Under the pieces are notes generated by a model that was not told the origin of the DNA, made no database searches, and worked only from the letters and a program-made list of their open reading frames with translations. Below, piece after piece: positions 7,967-17,332 of a stretch of 64,000 bases of DNA. Where the stretch lies: assembly GCA_020721585.1 (NCBI GenBank), contig DYMK01000004.1:1-64000 (forward strand), read 5' to 3'. Position 1 is the first letter of the stretch, and every line of letters begins with the position of its first letter. The stretch comes from Sulfuricurvum sp. Lineage in GTDB: Bacteria; Campylobacterota; Campylobacteria; Campylobacterales; Sulfurimonadaceae. The position numbers were made by a program, and so were the translations under genes.

Positions 7967-9358
7967 GTGCAAAACCTCTTTCTTGACGTATCACCCCTTG
8001 ATCAGCGTGCCGTGAGTGATTTTGGCTTAAGCGAAGAGCTGATGATGGAACACGCAGCTCTGGCAATGGCACAGACCATTGGGAACCGTTTTGCCGTAGG
8101 ATCATCGATACTCATCGTGTGTGGCAATGGAAACAACGGTGCGGATGGATTGGCATTGGCACGTCTTTTGATGGATCGCTATACGATCACGGTGCATCTC
8201 CCCTTTGGGGTACGCGCCCCTTTGGCGCAACGCCAATACCACCGTTTGACGTTACTTCATGTTGAACCCAAACCCATTGAAAGTGGGTATGACCTGATCG
8301 TCGATGCCCTCTTTGGGAGTGGTCTAAATCGCCCCCTTAATGACGAAGTGCAGACCCTTATTCATCGACTTAATGGGTTATCGGGGGTCAAAATGGCGTG
8401 CGATGTCCCCAGTGGTCTTTTTAGTACGGGTACGCTCCATCCGATCACCTTTTGTGCGGAGATAACGGTGACCATGGGGGGATTAAAGCGGTCGTTGTAC
8501 AGTGACCCGGCCAAAGGGTATGTGGGCGAAATTGTGGTGGGCAATCTGGGACTTCCCCGTGAAGTGTATGAGATTGATTCGCCATGGAAGTCTTTAGACC
8601 CCACCGATATGAAGCTTCCTGTGCGCACCAAGGTCTCGACTCACAAAGGGAGTTATGGTCACCTTGCCCTTATTACGGGGGAACACGTAGGGGCGTGTGT
8701 GTTGGCAGCTAGTGCTGCGTTGCGGTTTGGTGCGGGATTGGTCACCCTTATCGCCCCCAAAGCATTGAGCCTCCCTTACGAATTAATGTCGGCGCAAACG
8801 TTGCGTCCTACGACAAGTGCCATAGCATTGGGGATGGGATTAGGAGTAGCGTTTGATGATGCTCATCTTCATGCGTACCTCGATCACACCCACCCGATGG
8901 TACTGGATGCCGATATTTTTTATCATCCCCTGTGTAAAGAATTGCTCCATCGTCCCCATTTGGTCATCACCCCTCACCCCAAAGAGTTCACCCAAATTTT
9001 ACGGTTAAGCGGCATTGCAAACATCGATGTGGAGACCCTCCAACATAACCGTTTTGCGTATGTGGAGCGTTTTTGTGCCGCCTATCCTCATGTGACCCTT
9101 TTGCTTAAGGGGGCAAATGTGATCATCGGATTGGATACGCGGTTTTTTGTCAATCCCCACGGTACGGTCGCCCTTGCCAAGGGGGGGAGCGGGGATGTCT
9201 TGTGCGGTTTGATTGGGGCGTTATTGGCACAAGGGTACCCCCCCCTAGAAGCGGCTATTCAAGGCTCACTTGCCCATACGTTGAGCGCCAAAGCGTTTGC
9301 TAAACACAATTACGCCCTAACCCCCTTAGATATTATTGAAGGTATTACTACACTATGA
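7967..9358 (+). CDS. nnr: Bifunctional NAD(P)H-hydrate epimerase/dehydratase
   Basis: 463 residues from a GTG start. The N-terminal half is the YjeF epimerase domain (VCGNGNNGADGLALAR at about residues 51-66; CDVPSG near 145). The C-terminal half is the ribokinase-like ADP/ATP-dependent dehydratase (HKGSYGHLALITG near 225; AKGGSGDVLCGLIGALLAQG near 404). It repairs hydrated NAD(P)H. The gene is divergent from kdsD with only 32 bp between them, and overlaps purN by ATGA, so nnr-purN-thiG form one operon. Confidence 0.94.
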   Translation: MQNLFLDVSPLDQRAVSDFGLSEELMMEHAALAMAQTIGNRFAVGSSILIVCGNGNNGADGLALARLLMDRYTITVHLPFGVRAPLAQRQYHRLTLLHVEPKPIESGYDLIVDALFGSGLNRPLNDEVQTLIHRLNGLSGVKMACDVPSGLFSTGTLHPITFCAEITVTMGGLKRSLYSDPAKGYVGEIVVGNLGLPREVYEIDSPWKSLDPTDMKLPVRTKVSTHKGSYGHLALITGEHVGACVLAASAALRFGAGLVTLIAPKALSLPYELMSAQTLRPTTSAIALGMGLGVAFDDAHLHAYLDHTHPMVLDADIFYHPLCKELLHRPHLVITPHPKEFTQILRLSGIANIDVETLQHNRFAYVERFCAAYPHVTLLLKGANVIIGLDTRFFVNPHGTVALAKGGSGDVLCGLIGALLAQGYPPLEAAIQGSLAHTLSAKAFAKHNYALTPLDIIEGITTL

Positions 9359-9909
9359 AACAAATCGTTGCCCTATTTAGCGGTGAGGGGACTAACCTTG
9401 CCAATTTAATTGAAAAAATTCATCATCAACACGCCCAAATGGTCTGTGCCATTACCAATAATCCCGATGCAGGGGGGATTGTCAAAGCCCAACGTGCCTC
9501 TGTCCCTGTCAAAATTCTCAACCATCGCGATTACGCTTCGCGTGAAAACTATGACCATGCGTTGGTTGAGCTGATCCACTCGTATCACCCTGATTTGGTC
9601 GTTTTGTGTGGTTTTATGCGGATTTTAACCCCTATTTTTACCGCAAATATCCGCGCTATTAACCTCCATCCCTCCTTATTGCCTATGTTTAAAGGATCAC
9701 GTGCCATTGAACGCAGTTTTGAGAGTGAGGAGTCATTGGGGGGCGTAACCGTCCATTGGGTGAGTGAGGAGCTTGATGGAGGGGAAATAATCTTGCAAAA
9801 ATCGTTTACCAAAAATTCTTCCGATACGTTAGAGGAATTTACCGCTAAAATTCGCCACATTGAGTATGAAATTTTGCCTCAGAGCATCATTAACATTTTA
9901 AAGGATTGA
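9355..9909 (+). CDS. purN: Phosphoribosylglycinamide formyltransferase
   Basis: 184 residues. [12 protein letters not shown] replaces the usual SGxGSNLQ start, CGFMRIL and [17 protein letters not shown] carry the catalytic Asn-His pair, and [18 protein letters not shown] provides the Asp. It transfers a formyl group from 10-formyl-THF to GAR in purine synthesis. It is slightly short (family about 190-210) but complete. It overlaps nnr by 4 nt and is 1 nt before thiG. Confidence 0.93.
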   Translation: MKQIVALFSGEGTNLANLIEKIHHQHAQMVCAITNNPDAGGIVKAQRASVPVKILNHRDYASRENYDHALVELIHSYHPDLVVLCGFMRILTPIFTANIRAINLHPSLLPMFKGSRAIERSFESEESLGGVTVHWVSEELDGGEIILQKSFTKNSSDTLEEFTAKIRHIEYEILPQSIINILKD

Positions 9910-9910
9910 T

Positions 9911-10687
9911 ATGCACACACTACACATCGGAAAATATACCCTCGGTAGCCGCCTCATCGTGGGAAGCGGTAAATACGACTCATTTGAGATGACCAAAGCG
10001 GCAACCTTAGCCAGTGGCTCAGAACTCATCACGGTTGCTGTACGCCGTCTTAATATCACTAACCCCAATGAGCCTAATCTTCGCGATACCTTTGCAGGGA
10101 CAAACGTGAAATTTTTGCCCAATTCCGCAGGATGTACTACCGCTGAAGAGGCAATCACCCTCTTTCGCCTCACCCGAGAAGCGACAGGGATCGATTTGAT
10201 CAAACTTGAAGTGATCGGCGACACCCAAAAAACCCTCTATCCCGATGTGCTAGAGACAATCAAAGCGTGTGAAGTATTAGCACGTGACGGTTTTACAATC
10301 ATGGCATACACCTCAGATGATCCGATCATGGCGCGCCGTCTCGAAGATGCCGGTGCGCACGCGATTATGCCACTGGCTGCCCCTATTGGTTCAGGGCTTG
10401 GAGTTCAAAACAAATATAACATCGTGTTTGTACGTGAAGCGGTCAAAGTCCCCATTATCGTCGATGCGGGGATTGGATGTGCATCTGATGCGGCGTTAGC
10501 GATGGAGTTAGGTGCAGATGGTGTTTTAACCAACACGGCGATTGCCCAAGCGCAAAATCCAATGATGATGGCAGAAGCTATGAAAAATGCAGTTATCGCA
10601 GGAAGACTCAGTTATTTAGCAGGACGGATACCCAAACGCCCGTATGCGACGGCAAGTTCTCCCATTGATGGGATGATTCAGTTCTAA
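9911..10687 (+). CDS. thiG: Thiazole synthase
   Basis: 258 residues. [16 protein letters not shown] at the N-terminus, [12 protein letters not shown], and the Schiff-base lysine in [10 protein letters not shown] (around residue 98) are diagnostic, with IGSGLG and [22 protein letters not shown], here named as two blocks, binding phosphate. It makes the thiamine thiazole from deoxyxylulose phosphate, dehydroglycine and ThiS thiocarboxylate. Other thi genes are not adjacent; it sits third in the nnr-purN-thiG operon. AAGGAT precedes the ATG. Confidence 0.95.
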   Translation: MHTLHIGKYTLGSRLIVGSGKYDSFEMTKAATLASGSELITVAVRRLNITNPNEPNLRDTFAGTNVKFLPNSAGCTTAEEAITLFRLTREATGIDLIKLEVIGDTQKTLYPDVLETIKACEVLARDGFTIMAYTSDDPIMARRLEDAGAHAIMPLAAPIGSGLGVQNKYNIVFVREAVKVPIIVDAGIGCASDAALAMELGADGVLTNTAIAQAQNPMMMAEAMKNAVIAGRLSYLAGRIPKRPYATASSPIDGMIQF

Positions 10688-10796
10688 TCTCCCCTACCTT
10701 CGTCTCTTTTGAGGGGATGGTCTTGACTTTTTTTTAGCAAAATACTATAATTTCACCTCACTAATTTTAGGTTAGCCTTTTTTTAGTCGATTCGGT

Positions 10797-10874
10797 CGGG
10801 GCGTAGCTCAGTATGGTTAGAGTACTTGGTTTGGGACCAAGGGGCCGGAGGTTCGAGTCCTCTCGCCCCGACCA
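10797..10874 (+). tRNA. tRNA-Pro (anticodon TGG)
   Basis: The acceptor stem CGGGGCG pairs with CGCCCCG, discriminator A and an encoded CCA follow. The anticodon stem CTTGG/CCAAG holds loop TTTGGGA, giving TGG at positions 34-36. It is the first of five tRNAs in a plus-strand cluster. Confidence 0.95.
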
Positions 10875-10907
10875 TGTTTACATTGCTTTCAGGCAGATTT
10901 TTTAAAT

Positions 10908-10985
10908 GGTGGAATTAGCTCAGTCGGTTAGAGCATCAGGTTGTGGTTCTGAGGGTCGTGGGTTCGATTCCCATATTCCACCCCA
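10908..10985 (+). tRNA. tRNA-His (anticodon GTG)
   Basis: Acceptor GTGGAAT/ATTCCAC with an additional G at -1 facing C73, the identity element of tRNA-His; the loop TTGTGGT gives anticodon GTG; CCA is encoded. Confidence 0.95.
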
Positions 10986-11036
10986 TTTGTTTCTGGTTTG
11001 AAACGCTTCTGATACGTGATGTTTTAGAAGGATTGT

Positions 11037-11113
11037 GCGTTCGTAGCTCAATTGGATAGAGTAACGGACTTCGGATCCGTAGGTTATAGGTTCGAACCCT
11101 ATCGGGCGCACCA
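11037..11113 (+). tRNA. tRNA-Arg (anticodon TCG)
   Basis: Acceptor GCGTTCG pairs with CGGGCGC through two G-T pairs; anticodon stem ACGGA/TCCGT holds loop CTTCGGA, anticodon TCG; CCA is encoded. Confidence 0.9.
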
Positions 11114-11124
11114 CGTTAACTCTC

Positions 11125-11201
<77 letters not shown>

Positions 11202-11227
11202 CCTTAGTTAACTTCTTTATTTTATAC

Positions 11228-11311
11228 GCGGATGTGGTGAAATGGTAGACACGCCAGACTTAGGATCTGGTGCCGCAAGGTGTGGAGGTTCAAGTCCTCT
11301 CATCCGCACCA
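11228..11311 (+). tRNA. tRNA-Leu (anticodon TAG)
   Basis: 84-nt class II tRNA with a long variable arm (TGCCGCAAGGTGT region). Acceptor GCGGATG/CATCCGC, anticodon stem CCAGA/TCTGG with loop CTTAGGA, anticodon TAG; CCA is encoded. Last gene of the tRNA cluster; no gene is seen between it and 11515. Confidence 0.95.
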
Positions 11312-11515
11312 TCAATATTATTTTCAACATACTTATCCACAATTACTTACGATTCCCTACAAAAAAGCCTTTTACAGCATACTGATTATTCACACTTCTA
11401 TATATACCAACAATTCTCATTATCACAGTGCTATCATGAGATTAATTTTCGCCAATTAAAGAAGAGAACTCAGTGGAGCTAACCGCATCCCCCGATACGA
11501 TTAGATTAAGAAAAC

Positions 11516-12631
11516 TCAGTTAGTGACCATAAAAGGGGCACCCTTAAAAAGTTTCAGTAATACATCGGGTTTTGCAACCGCCAATTCCCCTGACGTAGGT
11601 GCTTTACTCGCTGCAATCCCCTCATCTCCTTGGGCGATGATCGTAATCTCTTGGGGGTGAATATGATCCCCTTGGATTACCAATACGTACGCTTTCCCCT
11701 CATGGAATAGGACAGCTTTGCTGGGAAGATGGATCCCTTTTCCACTGTATGCCAGTACTTTTACCTCGGTACGCTCTTTGGGAGCTGGATTGGTGGGAAG
11801 GGTAGCTTGATACTCATCCATCCCTTTAACCGTTTGTAAAAAATGTAAGTCTAATTGGCGTTTATCGTACAGTAATGCTTTGGCTAATGCTTTGGTTTTG
11901 ACGCTGATCGACCAATAGTTGCGTTGATTGGCACGCACAGAGACTAAGGATTGGGTTGCTTTAACACTTTCTCCTACTTTAGTAAAGACACCTGTTACAA
12001 TCCCTTCTTTGGCAGCACGAATGGTGGTAAGGGTAAGTTGCTTGGTCACCTCAGTAAGATTGCTTTCCATTTGCTCTTTTTTGGTTTTGATCGCGGTAAT
12101 ATCGGTTTTAAGCAACTCAATGCGCTCTTCTTCAAGTTTTGCCCGCTCTTCCGCCCCTTTTTTACGAAGGGTTTTGGCGTGCGATTTTCGCTTCTCTTCG
12201 AGGAGCTTGAGCTTGGTTTTTTTACGATCTAAGAGTCTTTCAATCCCATCAGCAAGCGATTTTTTACGTGTCAAAAGGGCTTGATCGTCCAGATGAACCA
12301 CTACATCGCCCCCTTTCACCTTCGTTCCCACGGTCAAAACGGAGAGAACTTTGGAATCCAATGGGGCGGTGAGATTAACATCTCCCTCTTCCTTGATGAT
12401 TGCCGTAACATGACTGCTAATAACGACTTTGCCATCATGCGGGGTAAAACTTTTAACATCAAGGATCGCAGAACTAAGCTCAGAGGAAGCAGAGGCAAGA
12501 TGGGTGGTTTGTTGTGAGGGGGGAGGAGGGGTGATAAAGAGGTATTTATGGATAAAATAAGCAACGGCACTCACCACACTGACCAAGGCGATAAAAGCTA
12601 AGATAGCGGTAATAATATATTTTCTGGACAT
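11516..12631 (-). CDS. HlyD-family membrane fusion (periplasmic adaptor) protein
   Basis: 371 residues from ATG 12631; the frame is open up to 12679, but the MSRKYIITAILAF start places the single N-terminal membrane anchor (residues about 5-27) correctly. A proline-rich linker follows, then half a lipoyl domain (LTAPLDSKVLSVLTVG), a long coiled coil (about 125-200, rich in Lys and Glu), and the second half lipoyl domain (AAKEGIVTGVF). Adaptors of this kind bridge an inner-membrane pump to an outer-membrane channel. No pump or TolC-like gene is adjacent, so the partner is unknown. Confidence 0.8.
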   Translation of the reverse strand: MSRKYIITAILAFIALVSVVSAVAYFIHKYLFITPPPPSQQTTHLASASSELSSAILDVKSFTPHDGKVVISSHVTAIIKEEGDVNLTAPLDSKVLSVLTVGTKVKGGDVVVHLDDQALLTRKKSLADGIERLLDRKKTKLKLLEEKRKSHAKTLRKKGAEERAKLEEERIELLKTDITAIKTKKEQMESNLTEVTKQLTLTTIRAAKEGIVTGVFTKVGESVKATQSLVSVRANQRNYWSISVKTKALAKALLYDKRQLDLHFLQTVKGMDEYQATLPTNPAPKERTEVKVLAYSGKGIHLPSKAVLFHEGKAYVLVIQGDHIHPQEITIIAQGDEGIAASKAPTSGELAVAKPDVLLKLFKGAPFMVTN

Positions 12632-12816
12632 TTTTAGAGGTTCTCTTTTGCAATTTTTTTCCCAACAAGGGAGGGACATAGTAACATAATTAAGCTAATG
12701 AACCCAAAAATCACCGCTAAATTTCCCTTTTTACCCCTAATTTTTCTCTTTTTTGAGCCATTTAGCGCGTTTTAATGCCCTCTGTGCCTTATCGTGACGA
12801 ATGTTTTCCATAACCC

Positions 12817-13185
12817 TTAGATTTTATGTTTCGCTAAAAATTGCTTGAGTCCCTCGGTCGTAAATCCGCCGATATGACGGTCGATCTCTTTTCCATTGTT
12901 ATCGTACACAATCTGCGTCGGGATCATTTGGATTTTCATCGCACGCGCCGCGTTGCGCTCTTCACCAACGTTGACGAAAAAGATTTTACGTTTGGGGTTG
13001 ATCTCCATCTCATGGTAGAGGAGTTCCCCCATCTCTTTGCACGATTGGCACATCGTTGAACCCGCTTCAACCATGACGACTTGACCTTTGCCAATCTCTT
13101 GTTTGACCAGAGCATACGGGCGCGGCTGTAATTCGGCGCAGTAGAGTGACGCACAAAGTGCGACTAATGAAAACAATTTGATCAT
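12817..13185 (-). CDS. Periplasmic thioredoxin-like protein
   Basis: 122 residues with a cleavable signal peptide (MIKLFSLVALCASLYCA) and a thioredoxin fold: VVMVEAGSTMCQSCKEMGEL carries a CQSC active site at about residues 46-49, and the cis-proline is in MIPTQIVYD. It is the last gene of the arsenic operon, 12 nt after the CcdA-like gene, which is the likely source of its electrons. Its exported location suggests that it reduces periplasmic disulfides or a metal-binding partner. Confidence 0.85.
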   Translation of the reverse strand: MIKLFSLVALCASLYCAELQPRPYALVKQEIGKGQVVMVEAGSTMCQSCKEMGELLYHEMEINPKRKIFFVNVGEERNAARAMKIQMIPTQIVYDNNGKEIDRHIGGFTTEGLKQFLAKHKI

Positions 13186-13197
13186 GATGTCATCCTT

Positions 13198-13902
13198 TTA
13201 GAGTTGTTGATACGCTAAGGTAAAGAAATAAAGCCCGATAGCGATCAGGGCAAACGCAAAAATTTTGGTCATCCATCCGGTGATAAATACTATTTTAGCA
13301 CTGGAAGCAACCCCTTGAGCAAATCCGACCGATACTCCTGCTACAAGAAGCAAAAGTGAATGTCCTAAGGCAAAGCTGAGGACAAGAGCGTAGGCGTACC
13401 AATAGGGTGCATTAGCGGCAATGGTGATGATAGCGACCAATGGAGCAGAGGCACAGGGTGTGGAGACAAGACCAAAAAGCATCCCGATCAAAAATGCCCC
13501 CACGTAGCGCAATGTGATAAGATGGCTCATCCAGCGTGATTTATCGATCACTTCGGGCAAAAACCCCAGCGAATACAACCCGATAGCAATGGCTAACAAA
13601 CCTCCGCCGATATACGCTTCGAGTGGTGCAATCGAGAAAAAGTACCCCATCTTGGCGACCATGTAGGCGAGAATAGAAAAACTCACTGCCACACCCAGCG
13701 CAAATAACGATGCGAAGATATAGGTAAAGTGTACCCGCTCACGAGGGGTTAGGTGCGAACTCATCCCCAGCGCACTCCCTACAAGTAACGGTACTGAGAT
13801 AATAGAGCAAGGAGCAAGAGAGGTGAGAGCACCGATACTAAACGCTCCGGCAAAAATGAGTGCGCCGTGCGATTCGAGCAATCCTAGAAGGAAACTCTCC
13901 AT
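13198..13902 (-). CDS. CcdA/DsbD-type transmembrane electron transporter
   Basis: 234 residues with six predicted membrane segments and the two cysteines of the family, in SLAPCSIISVP (about residue 32) and LVSTPCASAPL (about residue 150). Proteins of this type pass electrons from cytoplasmic thioredoxin to periplasmic thioredoxin-like proteins. It overlaps the small thioredoxin gene by 1 nt and is followed by the periplasmic thioredoxin, giving a complete relay across the membrane. Confidence 0.88.
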   Translation of the reverse strand: MESFLLGLLESHGALIFAGAFSIGALTSLAPCSIISVPLLVGSALGMSSHLTPRERVHFTYIFASLFALGVAVSFSILAYMVAKMGYFFSIAPLEAYIGGGLLAIAIGLYSLGFLPEVIDKSRWMSHLITLRYVGAFLIGMLFGLVSTPCASAPLVAIITIAANAPYWYAYALVLSFALGHSLLLLVAGVSVGFAQGVASSAKIVFITGWMTKIFAFALIAIGLYFFTLAYQQL

Positions 13903-14138
13903 TAGGACGCTTTGATCAGATCGACGATTTCGGCAACGCTGAGGAGTTTTCCCGTACTGACTACTTTAGCATCAATGACAAGCCCCGGTGTACTCATAAC
14001 ACCATACTCCATGATCTTCATAATGTCTTCGACTTTTTCGATTTGAGCAAATTTTCCGCTTTGCGCTACCGCTTGTTTTGTCGCCTCTTCGAGGGCTTTG
14101 CATTTGGCACATCCCGTCCCTAAAATTTCGATTTTCAT
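13902..14138 (-). CDS. Small redox-active thioredoxin (thioredoxin_3 family)
   Basis: 78 residues, glutaredoxin-like. GTGCAKCKALEE gives the CAKC site at residues 10-13 and MSTPGLVID the cis-proline. This short family is commonly found beside DUF318/ArsP permeases, as here (16 nt downstream of one). It is cytoplasmic by lack of a signal peptide and could reduce the arsenate reductase, the permease cysteines or the CcdA-like protein. Confidence 0.88.
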   Translation of the reverse strand: MKIEILGTGCAKCKALEEATKQAVAQSGKFAQIEKVEDIMKIMEYGVMSTPGLVIDAKVVSTGKLLSVAEIVDLIKAS

Positions 14139-14154
14139 AGTAACTCCTATTAAA

Positions 14155-15105
14155 TTATAAAATTGCGTTAAACAGATACCCGACGCCCATAATACCCAGC
14201 GTCACCGTACCAAAAAAGATGGCGATAAGTTTGAGGCTCATAACCCGCTTGAGGATCATTGCTTCAGGGAGAGAGAGGGCAGTGATTGCCATCATAAACG
14301 ACAATGCCGTCCCCAAAAGCATCCCTTTTGACGTGAGGACTTCAATGAGGGGCATAACCCCTGCGGCGTTGGAGTACATCGGTACGCCTAGCAGTGTTGC
14401 TAGTGGTACCGCAAAGGGATTATCTGCTCCGGCGATAGAGGTGATAAACTCCGTCGGAACGTAGCCGTGGATAAAGGCACCCGCTCCGACACCGATCAAA
14501 ACATAGAGCCAGATCTTGTGGAGTATGTCGAGAGTATAGTCCCATGCCTCTTTGAGACGTGTTTTAAATGCTATGACTTGATTTTTGGCACGAATCTCCC
14601 CATCTATTGGTTTTACCTCGATGAGAATTTCGCTCTCCAGTCCAAGTCGTCCGATCACGATACCGCCGATAATAGCGATAAGAAGACCAAACCCGATATA
14701 CAACGCCGCCACTTTCCATCCGAACATCGACAGAAGCATCGCAATGGCGATTTCGTTATTCAGTGGAGCGGAGATGAGAAAGCTAAACGTCACCCCAAGC
14801 GGTATCCGTGCTTGCAAAAAGCCCAAAAAGAGGGGAATCGCCGAACACGAGCAAAACGGGGTGATAATTCCAAACAGCGCGGCGAGGACATTGCCCGTGT
14901 ATTCATGTCTACGACTCAGATATTCCCGTACTTTTTCGGTGGAGAAATACGAACGCAGTAACGTCACGATAAAAATAATAATAATGAGTAAAAAGAGGAT
15001 TTTGACCGTATCATAGATGAAAAAATTGAGAGCATCGGAGAGTTTCTCTCCGTGTGGCAGTTGAAGCCATTCATATACGAGGACGTTGACGCTCTCTTGC
15101 CACAT
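14155..15105 (-). CDS. ArsP-like permease (DUF318, PF03773)
   Basis: 316 residues with about eight membrane segments. The family signature ITPFCSCSAIPLFLGF is at about residues 80-95, and LLGVPMYSNAAGVMPL near 245. ArsP of Campylobacter jejuni exports organoarsenicals; other family members are linked to arsenite. It lies between arsC and the small thioredoxin in an arsR-led operon, so arsenic export is the best guess, with substrate form unproven. Confidence 0.85.
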   Translation of the reverse strand: MWQESVNVLVYEWLQLPHGEKLSDALNFFIYDTVKILFLLIIIIFIVTLLRSYFSTEKVREYLSRRHEYTGNVLAALFGIITPFCSCSAIPLFLGFLQARIPLGVTFSFLISAPLNNEIAIAMLLSMFGWKVAALYIGFGLLIAIIGGIVIGRLGLESEILIEVKPIDGEIRAKNQVIAFKTRLKEAWDYTLDILHKIWLYVLIGVGAGAFIHGYVPTEFITSIAGADNPFAVPLATLLGVPMYSNAAGVMPLIEVLTSKGMLLGTALSFMMAITALSLPEAMILKRVMSLKLIAIFFGTVTLGIMGVGYLFNAIL

Positions 15106-15107
15106 AA

Positions 15108-15512
15108 TCAGTCACACAACTCAGATTGGATGATCGGCAAAAGTGTCTCTTCGATGAGAGCAAGTGTTTTCGCGTACGCTTCCACTTCTTTACCGCTTGG
15201 GTCTTCAAACGCCACATGGATCGTTTTCACCGCTTTTGGGAACATCGGACAGGTCTCATGCGCATGATCGCAGACGGTGACGACAAGATCAAACGCTGTA
15301 TCGATAACGGTATCGATTATTTTGGAGTGGTACACATCTTTCCAGTATCCTTTCGCTTTCAGAAGGGCTTGCGCATGTGGATTTACTTTTCCGCTGGCTT
15401 TTACTCCTGAGCTTTGGGCAAAGACATAATCTCCTAATTTGGCATTGATAAGGGCTTCGCCCATGATGGATCGGCAACTGTTACCGGTGCAGAGGATAAG
15501 GACGTTTTTCAT
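15108..15512 (-). CDS. arsC: Arsenate reductase, thioredoxin-coupled LMW-PTP type
   Basis: 134 residues from ATG 15512, which overlaps the arsR stop as ATGA; an in-frame ATG at 15521 would add three residues but sits directly on the GGAG. VLILCTGNSCRS is the phosphate-binding loop with the nucleophilic Cys; VCDHAHETCP supplies the other two redox cysteines. It reduces arsenate to arsenite and needs thioredoxin, which the same operon provides. Confidence 0.93.
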   Translation of the reverse strand: MKNVLILCTGNSCRSIMGEALINAKLGDYVFAQSSGVKASGKVNPHAQALLKAKGYWKDVYHSKIIDTVIDTAFDLVVTVCDHAHETCPMFPKAVKTIHVAFEDPSGKEVEAYAKTLALIEETLLPIIQSELCD

Positions 15513-15832
15513 AAGGGACATTCTCCGTTTTGAGATATTTTTGTTAGAGGAGGTAAATCAAGGTTGAGACACCGAATCTCTGCGAGGGCTTCACTACGGA
15601 ATCGATCCAGTGGAGAGCGAATCGAGTAATACGCCCACGTTCCGCACCGATCGACCCGTACAAATCCCCCCTCTTTGAGGATTTTGAGATGGCGTGAGAG
15701 GCGCGATTGGATCATACCAAAGCTCTCTTGGAGATCACAGACGCACAATGCTCCGTGTGTATCCAAAAAAGCCACTATTTTTAAACGGGTCTCGTCATTG
15801 AGCGCGGAAACCGTTTCTAAAAAAATATCCAT
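15509..15832 (-). CDS. arsR: ArsR-family arsenic-responsive repressor
   Basis: 107 residues with a winged helix (IQSRLSRHLKILKEGGFVRVDRCG, in two blocks). The As(III)-binding ALCVCDLQ motif (Cys-Val-Cys) lies in the DNA-binding helix region at about residues 29-36. First gene of the operon arsR-arsC-permease-Trx-CcdA-Trx; a matching AT-rich inverted repeat lies upstream. Confidence 0.93.
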   Translation of the reverse strand: MDIFLETVSALNDETRLKIVAFLDTHGALCVCDLQESFGMIQSRLSRHLKILKEGGFVRVDRCGTWAYYSIRSPLDRFRSEALAEIRCLNLDLPPLTKISQNGECPL

Positions 15833-15873
15833 TGATTACCTCCAAAGCGTGACAGTGTAACGAAATAACAATA

Positions 15874-15897
15874 ATATATCAAGATATATTGATATAT
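15874..15897. promoter_or_regulatory. Putative ArsR operator
   Basis: ATATATCAA at 15874-15882 and TTGATATAT at 15889-15897 form a perfect 9-bp inverted repeat with 6-nt spacing, 42 bp upstream of arsR. The ATATCAA...TTGATAT form is typical of ArsR/SmtB sites. Confidence 0.65.
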
Positions 15898-16005
15898 AAA
15901 ATCACCCTTTACACGCTGTTTGACGTGAGGATAAGCTTACCTACCACCGTAATATGGGTGTAAAGTTTGAATGCTATACTCTCTTTAAAAAAAAAGAGGT
16001 ATTCC

Positions 16006-17304
16006 ATGAAAACACTCCTCCTTTTGTTGTTGACACTGACCCTCTATGGCGAAGATCTTCGCGCTAAAATCGACCATATCATCGTTATTTATCTCGAAAA
16101 TCGCAGTTTCGACACCCTTTTTCGGGGATTTGAGGGGGCGGATACTTCTGATCACCCTTTTGCCCCCTATCTTCCCCAAAGCGATACTAATGGTACGCGC
16201 TATAATCTCCTCCCCATGGGGGACAATGGGATTACATTAGGATTACCTCCGATGGTTGAGAATCACCCTTTTTCCTTGGATGCATACCTTACGCATAGAC
16301 AGCTTATCCCCGATTTACTTCATCAGTTTTATGAAAATCAGCTCCAAATCCATGGAGGGCTTAATGACCGTTTTGTCCTCATCAGTGATCAAGGTGCGCT
16401 GAGTATGGGGTATCACGATATGAACAAAACCGCGTTGTGGAAATACGCGAAAAAGTATACGTTGTGTGACCATTTTTTTATGGGGGCATTTGGGGGATCG
16501 TTTCTCAATCACCAATGGCTTATCGCAGGACAAACTCCGTATATCGGGGAGGATTCCAACCTCTCACGCTATGAATTGGATAACGAAGGCAATGTGCTAC
16601 ATAATGGGATTCTCACCCCCGATGGGTATGCGGTCAACACCGTCCAACCCCACAACCCTCCCTATAAGCAAAAATACAGCGACCCCGCACGCCGTCTTCC
16701 TCTTCTAACGTATGACACCATCGGGGATCGCTTAAGCGATGCCAATGTCTCATGGGGATGGTACAGTGGGGGATTTACTGAAGCACTCAAAGGGGGAGAA
16801 AAAAAAGTCAATTACCAATATCACCATAACCCCTTTTTGTATTTTGCCCGCTATGCTCCCCATACCCAAGGACGAAACCATCTCAAAGATGAAAAAGCCT
16901 TTTTTCACGCCATCAAAAAGGGAACTTTGCCCCACGTAGCGTTTTTCAAACCCTCTGCTAGCGATAACCAACACCCCGGTTATGGGACGATCCATGCAGC
17001 GGATCGAAAAATCGATCAGATTGTCAAAGCGGTTCAGGGTAATAGCAAACTTTGGAAACATTCGGTCATTATCATCACGTACGATGAAAATGGGGGGTTA
17101 TGGGATCATGTCGCACCCCCCCAAGGGGATCGTTGGGGTCCGGGGACGCGGATTCCTGCCATCATCGTCTCACCGTTTGCGAAAAAAGGGGTTGTCGATC
17201 ACACCGTATATGATACGACCTCGATTCTACGACTCATCGAATGGAAGTATGATTTAGCCCCTGTGGGAGAGCGTCGCAGTGCGAATTTAATCAAGGCTTT
17301 CTAA
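16006..17304 (+). CDS. Secreted phosphoesterase (phospholipase C / acid phosphatase family, PF04185)
   Basis: 432 residues from ATG 16006, preceded by AAAGAGG; an upstream TTG at 15967 is unlikely. Signal peptide KTLLLLLLTLTLYGE, then the family start DHIIVIYLENRSFDTLF with the metal-binding Glu-Asn-Arg-Ser-Phe-Asp. HPGYGTIHAADRKID and TYDENGGLWDHVAPPQ are the later metal and substrate blocks. Members cleave phosphate esters or phosphatidylcholine in the periplasm. It is divergent from the ars operon and alone; the substrate is unknown. Confidence 0.87.
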   Translation: MKTLLLLLLTLTLYGEDLRAKIDHIIVIYLENRSFDTLFRGFEGADTSDHPFAPYLPQSDTNGTRYNLLPMGDNGITLGLPPMVENHPFSLDAYLTHRQLIPDLLHQFYENQLQIHGGLNDRFVLISDQGALSMGYHDMNKTALWKYAKKYTLCDHFFMGAFGGSFLNHQWLIAGQTPYIGEDSNLSRYELDNEGNVLHNGILTPDGYAVNTVQPHNPPYKQKYSDPARRLPLLTYDTIGDRLSDANVSWGWYSGGFTEALKGGEKKVNYQYHHNPFLYFARYAPHTQGRNHLKDEKAFFHAIKKGTLPHVAFFKPSASDNQHPGYGTIHAADRKIDQIVKAVQGNSKLWKHSVIIITYDENGGLWDHVAPPQGDRWGPGTRIPAIIVSPFAKKGVVDHTVYDTTSILRLIEWKYDLAPVGERRSANLIKAF

Positions 17305-17332
17305 TCCTACTCCTCTCATGGGGTAAGCGTTT

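Noticed and set aside
7935-8105. 57-codon N-terminal extension of kdsD
   Set aside because: It overlaps the divergent nnr gene in full, has no homology-like pattern and no ribosome site; the ATG at 7934 starts the usual KdsD sequence.
9860-9911. TPP riboswitch before thiG
   Set aside because: thiG starts 1 nt after purN inside an operon; there is no leader in which a riboswitch could fit.
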